Assembly: GCA_028820215.1 (NCBI GenBank)
Contig: JAPPKD010000330.1
Coordinates: forward strand, 1 to 10,081
Direction: 5' to 3'
Length of the DNA stretch: 10,081 bases
Source of the DNA: Spirochaetaceae bacterium
GTDB taxonomy: Bacteria; Spirochaetota; Spirochaetia; SZUA-6; Bin103
Part shown: piece after piece, positions 7,272 through 10,081 of the stretch
How the letters are laid out: every line of letters starts with the position of its first letter
Position numbering within the stretch: the first letter of the stretch is position 1
Program-made: the position numbers and the translations under genes
The notes under the pieces: generated by a model
What the model was told of the DNA's origin: nothing
What the model saw: only the letters and a program-made list of their open reading frames with translations
The model's database searches: none

Positions 7272-7665
7272 CGCTCGCACGGGAGACAACACTCGTCGCT
7301 CCGTTTCTTGCTTCGGCATTCGAGATGTAGCGCTCACCAACGCCGCAGGCGACCTCTGGCCTATGCGTCGCGAGGGACCCGATTGGCGACGACGCCTCGA
7401 TGCCGGGTGCCATCCGACCTCGCCCACAGGACGACTCGCGCTTCGCGCGCAGCCACATCGTAGATCCGCTTGCCGAACGGGTTTCCTGGCACCCGGTGAC
7501 CGCGTTTGACTGGCCCGGTCGGCCGCCGGGGGCGTGCTTCCAACGGCAAACCGGCAGGGCCACGAAATCGACGAGTATCTTGCCCTTGTCACGGCGGCTC
7601 GCGCCTCGATGGCGCTCCCGAAGGGCGCCCAAGAGCTCCGTCTGCACGGACTGGCTGACGTTAAT
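7272..7665 (-). pseudogene. Frameshifted N-terminal remnant of a DDE transposase (integrase-core type)
   Basis: Three successive minus-strand frames carry pieces of one transposase N-terminus. Frame A (from 7665 or 7647) reads ELLGALRERHRGASRRDKGK then ILVDFVAL and KHA, like the family stretch REKGRILDEFxAxTGYHRKHAIRLL. Frame B (7468-7409) reads RIYDVAAREARVVLWARSDG, like RxYxAxVREALxxLWEASDR. Frame C (about 7349-7272) reads SATSRMPKQETERRVLSPVR, loosely like SAATIDRxLxPxR. At least two frameshifts separate them and the catalytic core is absent, so the gene is dead. A near-perfect anti-16S match, GGAGGTGATC (7685-7676), lies upstream, but the codon where ATG would fit (7665-7663) is ATT. Family naming (ISNCY/IS481-like) is from memory of the motif and is tentative. 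Confidence 0.7.
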
Positions 7666-7786
7666 GTTGCCCGCTGATCACCTCCGCGAGCGTCGGTACG
7701 ATCCCCATAAGGCAACGCCCCTCGTTCTGTAACAGAATCAGGGAGGCAACGCGGCGAAAGAAATGGTTGACGTTGACCACTCCCGC

Positions 7787-7993
7787 TCACGAGGAGGTGT
7801 CAATGTCAGACGAAAACTGCGCACGTTGTTTTCTCTCGGCCGAGGACCAGGCCTCGGCGAGTCGGGGCGGCCGTGCGTAGCCATCGCGAAATGCCTGCGC
7901 GGGGCGGGCTTGCGGATCAAACGGAGATGCGGCCGAAGCAAGGCCAGCGCATAGCGCAACTCCGTACAACAGACACAACCGCTTCACTCCCAA
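7787..7993 (-). pseudogene. 5' fragment of an exported protein with signal peptide, truncated
   Basis: From TTG at 7993 or GTG at 7987 the frame gives MKRLCLLYGVALCAGLASA followed by ASPFDPQ. This is a textbook Sec signal peptide: basic n-region, hydrophobic core, and an A-S-A cleavage site. The mature part then continues for only about 45 residues and runs into sequence (7824-7798) resembling an insertion-sequence end before a stop at 7787. I read this as the start of a secreted or periplasmic protein gene cut by a mobile element, whose remainder is no longer here. There is no strong Shine-Dalgarno, so the start is uncertain. It could instead be an intact tiny protein or chance; the frame is short and the call is moderate to weak. 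Confidence 0.35.
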
Positions 7994-8058
7994 ACCGTAG
8001 CAGCGGTGGCGGGCCGAACGTGCCTATGCCATAGCCGCTGACACACGATGGGATTGTC

Positions 8059-8090
8059 GTCCCCGCGCGGGACTACAGGGATCCCTTTTT
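8059..8090. repeat. Palindromic GC-rich intergenic repeat near the end of the HEPN-like gene
   Basis: GTCCC (8059-8063) pairs with GGGAC (8069-8073) around CGCGC, followed by the perfect palindrome AGGGATCCCT (8077-8086) and a run of five T (8086-8090) on the plus strand. The layout GTCGTCCCCGCG...GGGATCCC resembles dispersed repeats seen between genes in many GC-rich proteobacteria. It lies just past the stop of the minus-strand gene and may help end that transcript, although the T-run is on the wrong side for the minus strand. Confidence 0.45.
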
Positions 8091-8112
8091 CGGGGAGTTG
8101 GGCCAGGACAAC

Positions 8113-8730
8113 CTAACGTGGTGGAATCTGAGGGGGATCGTCCTGATTGAGCTCGGCCAGAATCTCGGTTGCGCGCCTGATCTGCGCATATGTCACGCTG
8201 TTGCTGTGTTCGGGGTGCGCCAGCACGTTCCGAACGGCGAACGGGAGTGGCACCCTCTCGGGTACGGGGGTCGACTTCCTGCCGTCGAGATACTCGTCGT
8301 ACCACGCGTCCTCCGCGTGATCTGCGAGCGACTCTGTCAGCTGGTCCCTTGTTTCCCTCGTCTTGAAGACACCGTACTTCGCCTGGAACACACCCCAGTT
8401 CTGGAAGAACTCTCCAAGCCAGTGGAAAACCGGCGGTTCCCCCTGTATGGCAGCGCGAATTGCAAACGACAAGGCAGGGTCGTATCCGTCGATGCGCAGC
8501 GCCTGGGTCAGGAGGTCCTTGGCCATCTGAACCATCACGAGCCTGCCATCGACTTGGGGGTCGTCCTTGTGGATCCTCACGTGGGTAAACTGGAATGTCT
8601 GGCCGGCTCGTATCTCGTGCATGCCGAGAATTCGGTGGTAGAACCCGTCGGAATGCGGGCTGTCGCCACGCTTCCTGGCTTCGCGGAGATACTCTCTGAG
8701 CCGGCGCGCGCGTATCTGTTTCTCGTTCAT
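8113..8730 (-). CDS. Uncharacterised 205-aa protein with HEPN-like R-x4-H motif
   Basis: Not assigned to a named family. The start ATG (8730) follows GGAG at a 7-base spacing; the frame opens earlier (8829) but that part lies in IS21 end sequence. The N-terminus is highly basic (QIRARRLREYLREARKRGD, 5-23). The middle is rich in aromatic residues (about 100-125). The C-terminal segment FAVRNVLAHPEHSNS (164-178) contains R167-N-V-L-A-H172, the R-x4-H spacing of HEPN ribonuclease-type proteins, followed by a helix (TYAQIRRATEILAEL) as in the last HEPN helix. There is no signal peptide or membrane segment. HEPN proteins are often toxins or defence effectors, but no partner antitoxin is visible beside it. 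The motif is short, so the call rests on spacing and context. The opposite-strand frame (8098-8736) is a shadow. Confidence 0.7.
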   Translation of the reverse strand: MNEKQIRARRLREYLREARKRGDSPHSDGFYHRILGMHEIRAGQTFQFTHVRIHKDDPQVDGRLVMVQMAKDLLTQALRIDGYDPALSFAIRAAIQGEPPVFHWLGEFFQNWGVFQAKYGVFKTRETRDQLTESLADHAEDAWYDEYLDGRKSTPVPERVPLPFAVRNVLAHPEHSNSVTYAQIRRATEILAELNQDDPPQIPPR

Positions 8731-8887
8731 CCGTGACTCCAGTCGCCGCCAATCCTTCGCTACGAAACAATCGCATTGAGTAGAAGCTTGGCACAACGTC
8801 TTCAGTTTTGGCGGACGAGGAACTCCCACTTTTCGGGGCGAGGCCCGTTGCGCAGCGGTTGGTCAACTCAACGGCCGGAGCGGCGAC

Positions 8888-9411
8888 TTGCACAAGTGGG
8901 AGACGCGCATGCTGCTGAAGCACTATCTGGATCAGGGATTGACGAAGGCGGAGCTGGTGCGCCGCTTCGGCGTGGACCGGCGGACGATCCACAACTGGAT
9001 CGCGTCGGGTCAGCTGGAGCGGGACGAGGCTGCGGGCGAGGTGCGCTACAAGCCGCGCTCGTGCCGGCCGCACCGGGCCCAGACCAAGGGCAAGGTGGAG
9101 TGGCCGATCCGCTACATCCGCGAGAGCTTCCACTACGGTCGGGACTTCGTCGACGGCGGCCACGTCAACGACTCAACGACGAGGTCGAACGCTGGCTGAC
9201 CCAGGTGGCGAACGTGTGCCGGCACGAGACGACGGGCGAGCGGCCTGTGGATCGGTTCGAGCGCGACGAGCGTGGCGTGCCCAAGCCGCTGGCGCGCCAG
9301 CCCCACCGCGGCACCAAGGCCCACCGGCTCGCCGATGCGGTGCCGCAGTAGGTGCCGCGGATCGACGTCGAACGGCGCCCGCTGCCCGACTACGCGGCGC
9401 TGGTCCGATGA
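8888..9411 (+). pseudogene. istA: IstA transposase remnant (IS21 family) with internal deletion, frameshift and stop
   Basis: Start TTG (8888) follows GGAG at a 7-base spacing. Codons then give MHKWETRMLLKHYLDQGLTK and a helix-turn-helix (AELVRRFGVDRRTIHNWIASG), the normal IstA N-terminus. Near residue 57 (YKPR) the text jumps straight to SCRPHRAQTKGKVEWPIRYI, which in intact ~500-aa IstA lies after the DDE core. Only the last acidic residue of the triad (E in KGKVE) remains. An 8-bp duplication at 9165-9180 shifts the frame; after it EVERWLTQVANV and RPVDRFERDERG continue in another frame. A TAG at 9349-9351 then interrupts, and the expected C-terminus (VPRIDVERRPLPDYAALVR) follows to TGA at 9409-9411. 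It is non-functional. Confidence 0.85.
9165..9180. repeat. Tandem 8-bp duplication TCAACGAC x2 inside istA
   Basis: TCAACGAC occurs at 9165-9172 and again at 9173-9180. Removing one copy restores the frame HVNDEVERW across the site, so the duplication is the cause of the frameshift. Replication slippage, or a footprint left by excision of another element that had made an 8-bp target duplication, would both produce it. Confidence 0.85.
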
Positions 9412-9451
9412 GCGCCGACGGCGACCGCCGCGACCGCCCGCAGGACGTCAC

Positions 9452-9515
9452 GCGCCCCGTCACTACCCCCGCCGACGCTCCTGGGCGGCGGCGGGGTCCG
9501 GTAGTGACGGGGCGC
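9452..9515. repeat. Perfect 16-bp inverted repeat forming a long hairpin
   Basis: GCGCCCCGTCACTACC (9452-9467) is perfectly complementary to GGTAGTGACGGGGCGC (9500-9515). Inside, CCCGCCG (9468-9474) pairs with CGGCGGG (9489-9495), leaving a 4-base bulge (9496-9499) and a 14-base loop. It lies 41 bp after the istA stop. It could be a transcript-ending or regulatory stem in the former istA-istB space, or the two ends of a tiny inserted element. Confidence 0.8.
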
Positions 9516-9601
9516 AAGGGCGACATTCGGGCCAGTGGCGGCCAGCGATCCGGTAAGAAAAAAGCTGGTGATGGCGTGGTGATGCGCCGCTATGATGCTC
9601 G

Positions 9602-9704
9602 CATCACTTGGTCGCCCTTTGGCGACGTGGCTGGGCTTAGCCCGGCGTGATGGCGTCACCGACATTGAGGTGACGACCCAGTGCCTCGCTGCAGACGCTG
9701 CAGC
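9602..9704 (+). ncRNA. Candidate structured RNA: three-way junction plus two hairpins
   Basis: Outer stem CATCAC (9602-9607) with GTGATG (9647-9652) encloses hairpin 1, GTCGCC (9611-9616) with GGCGAC (9621-9626) and loop CTTT, and hairpin 2, GCTGGGC (9630-9636) with GCCCGGC (9640-9646), one G-U pair, loop TTA. Helix 2 abuts the outer helix with no unpaired base, so they could stack. Immediately after come CGTCACC (9654-9660) with GGTGACG (9669-9675) and GCTGCAG (9688-9694) with CTGCAGC (9698-9704). No known RNA family was recognised. This is a hand-folded candidate only; strand is assumed plus. Confidence 0.3.
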
Positions 9705-9799
9705 ACAGGCGGTCGACGCATCGCAGGGCACGGCTCGCCACATCCGCGGTAGCGCGCGGATGGGGGCGACGCCACCGAGACCTGGGGACTTGCCGTGAG

Positions 9800-10061
9800 G
9801 GCGCGGAGTCGATCGCGCCGCCGGAGAGTCGATCCGGCGTTTGGCGGGAACCCGGGTATCGGCGCGAGTCTTCGCGCGGACGGGGAGCGATCCCCGTCGT
9901 TGCCCTCGAAGCAAGGGGCGGCGTGCGGAGTCTCGGGTGCCGAAAGGCTGGCGGGACCGATGTCGAGAGACACGCCGCGGCTGCCGCAGGAGACGGCAAG
10001 GGAAGACGCGTCGACGGACAGTGCCGCACTTCGGTGCGGGGTCTGCATGCCCTGGCGGGCA
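9800..10061 (+). other. String of short perfect hairpins with repeated loops and tetraloops
   Basis: Stems seen: GGCGCG 9800-9805 / CGCGCC 9814-9819 with loop GAGTCGAT; CGCCGGA 9819-9825 / TCCGGCG 9833-9839 with loop GAGTCGA (alternative by one shared base); GCGCGA 9862-9867 / TCGCGC 9872-9877; GACGGGGA 9879-9886 / TCCCCGTC 9891-9898 with a GCGA tetraloop; TGTC 9961-9964 / GACA 9969-9972 with GAGA; TGCCG 9982-9986 / CGGCA 9994-9998; CCGCAC 10024-10029 / GTGCGG 10034-10039 with a TTCG tetraloop; TGCCC 10048-10052 / GGGCA 10057-10061. GNRA and UUCG loops appear in the plus-strand sense. Confidence 0.35.
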
Positions 10062-10081
10062 GCGGGCCGTCCATCAGAACT

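Larger units (their letters stand above)
8800..9411 (+). mobile_element. IS21-family insertion sequence relic
   Basis: Left-end-like sequence begins near 8800 with imperfect direct repeats TTTTGGCGGACGAGG (8806-8820) and TTTTCGGGGCGAGG (8830-8843). IS21 elements carry such repeated transposase-binding sites at their termini. A broken istA follows, and no istB is recognisable after it. The right terminus was not found, so the end given is only the istA stop. The element is non-autonomous and probably immobile. Confidence 0.65.
9412..10081. other. 670 bp without a recognisable gene, rich in hairpins
   Basis: The plus-strand frame from ATG 9408 (overlapping the istA stop, where istB would start) gives an Arg/Pro/Thr-rich text to 9650 with no resemblance to IstB. 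The minus-strand frames 9390-9914, 9637-10074 and 9656-10048 are open but Arg/Pro/Ser-rich and motif-free, as expected by chance in GC-rich DNA. One minus frame has a CVDRLCCSVC stretch, not convincing on its own. The region is notable for the stem-loops listed separately. Confidence 0.55.

Noticed and set aside
8024..9163. 379-codon minus-strand frame across the IS21 relic and the HEPN-like gene
   Set aside because: It crosses two unrelated units in a frame that matches neither; composition is Arg/Pro-rich and no start signal is present.
9408..9650. istB starting at ATG overlapping the istA stop
   Set aside because: The position is right for istB, but the translation has no Walker A or other AAA+ motif and no resemblance to IstB.
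9390..10074. Minus-strand frames of 130-174 codons at the right end
   Set aside because: Three overlapping frames are open at once, all Arg/Pro/Ser/Ala-rich, with no Shine-Dalgarno; a cysteine cluster in one frame is too little to call a gene.
1..10081. CRISPR array, tRNA or rRNA genes
   Set aside because: No regularly spaced repeats of CRISPR size, no tRNA cloverleaf with a T-arm GGTTCGA context, and no rRNA-like conserved stretches were seen.

Overview
This is a GC-rich bacterial chromosome fragment. It is about two-thirds G+C by eye, and the real genes have strong G/C preference at third codon positions. Gene content (classical SDR, PhyH-type dioxygenase, thioredoxin-type arsenate reductase, three-domain Ada, PaaI-like thioesterase) and GC-rich palindromic intergenic repeats would suit an uncultured proteobacterium, but nothing here fixes the taxon. 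The first ~100 bases are G/T homopolymer-rich and look like a low-quality contig edge.

Left part (162-2845): a short-chain dehydrogenase/reductase on the minus strand diverges across a 114-bp gap from a two-gene unit on the plus strand. That unit is a phytanoyl-CoA dioxygenase (PhyH)-family protein whose stop codon overlaps the GTG start of an ArsC/low-molecular-weight phosphatase-type protein. The PhyH protein is odd: where the iron-binding His-x-Asp is expected it reads His-Arg-Ala, the change seen in non-heme iron halogenases, and it ends in a UVR-like helical motif.

Middle (2846-7192): 1.3 kb without a recognisable gene, then a likely operon of Ada (methylphosphotriester/O6-alkylguanine repair and transcription factor) followed 7 bp later by a PLP-dependent group II amino-acid decarboxylase. 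A PaaI-like hotdog thioesterase converges from the minus strand.

Right part (7193-10081) is an accessory, eroding region. It holds a frameshifted transposase remnant, the signal-peptide start of a truncated exported protein, a 205-aa protein with a HEPN-like R-x4-H motif, and an IS21-family IstA relic. The relic carries an internal deletion of the catalytic core, an 8-bp duplication frameshift and a nonsense codon. The last ~650 bases have no convincing coding sequence but hold a dense string of perfect hairpins: a 16-bp inverted repeat, a three-way-junction-like fold, two successive hairpins presenting the same GAGTCGA loop, and stems capped by GCGA and TTCG tetraloops on the plus strand. 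This is the best candidate for an undescribed structured RNA or DNA element, though this is inference from hand folding only.
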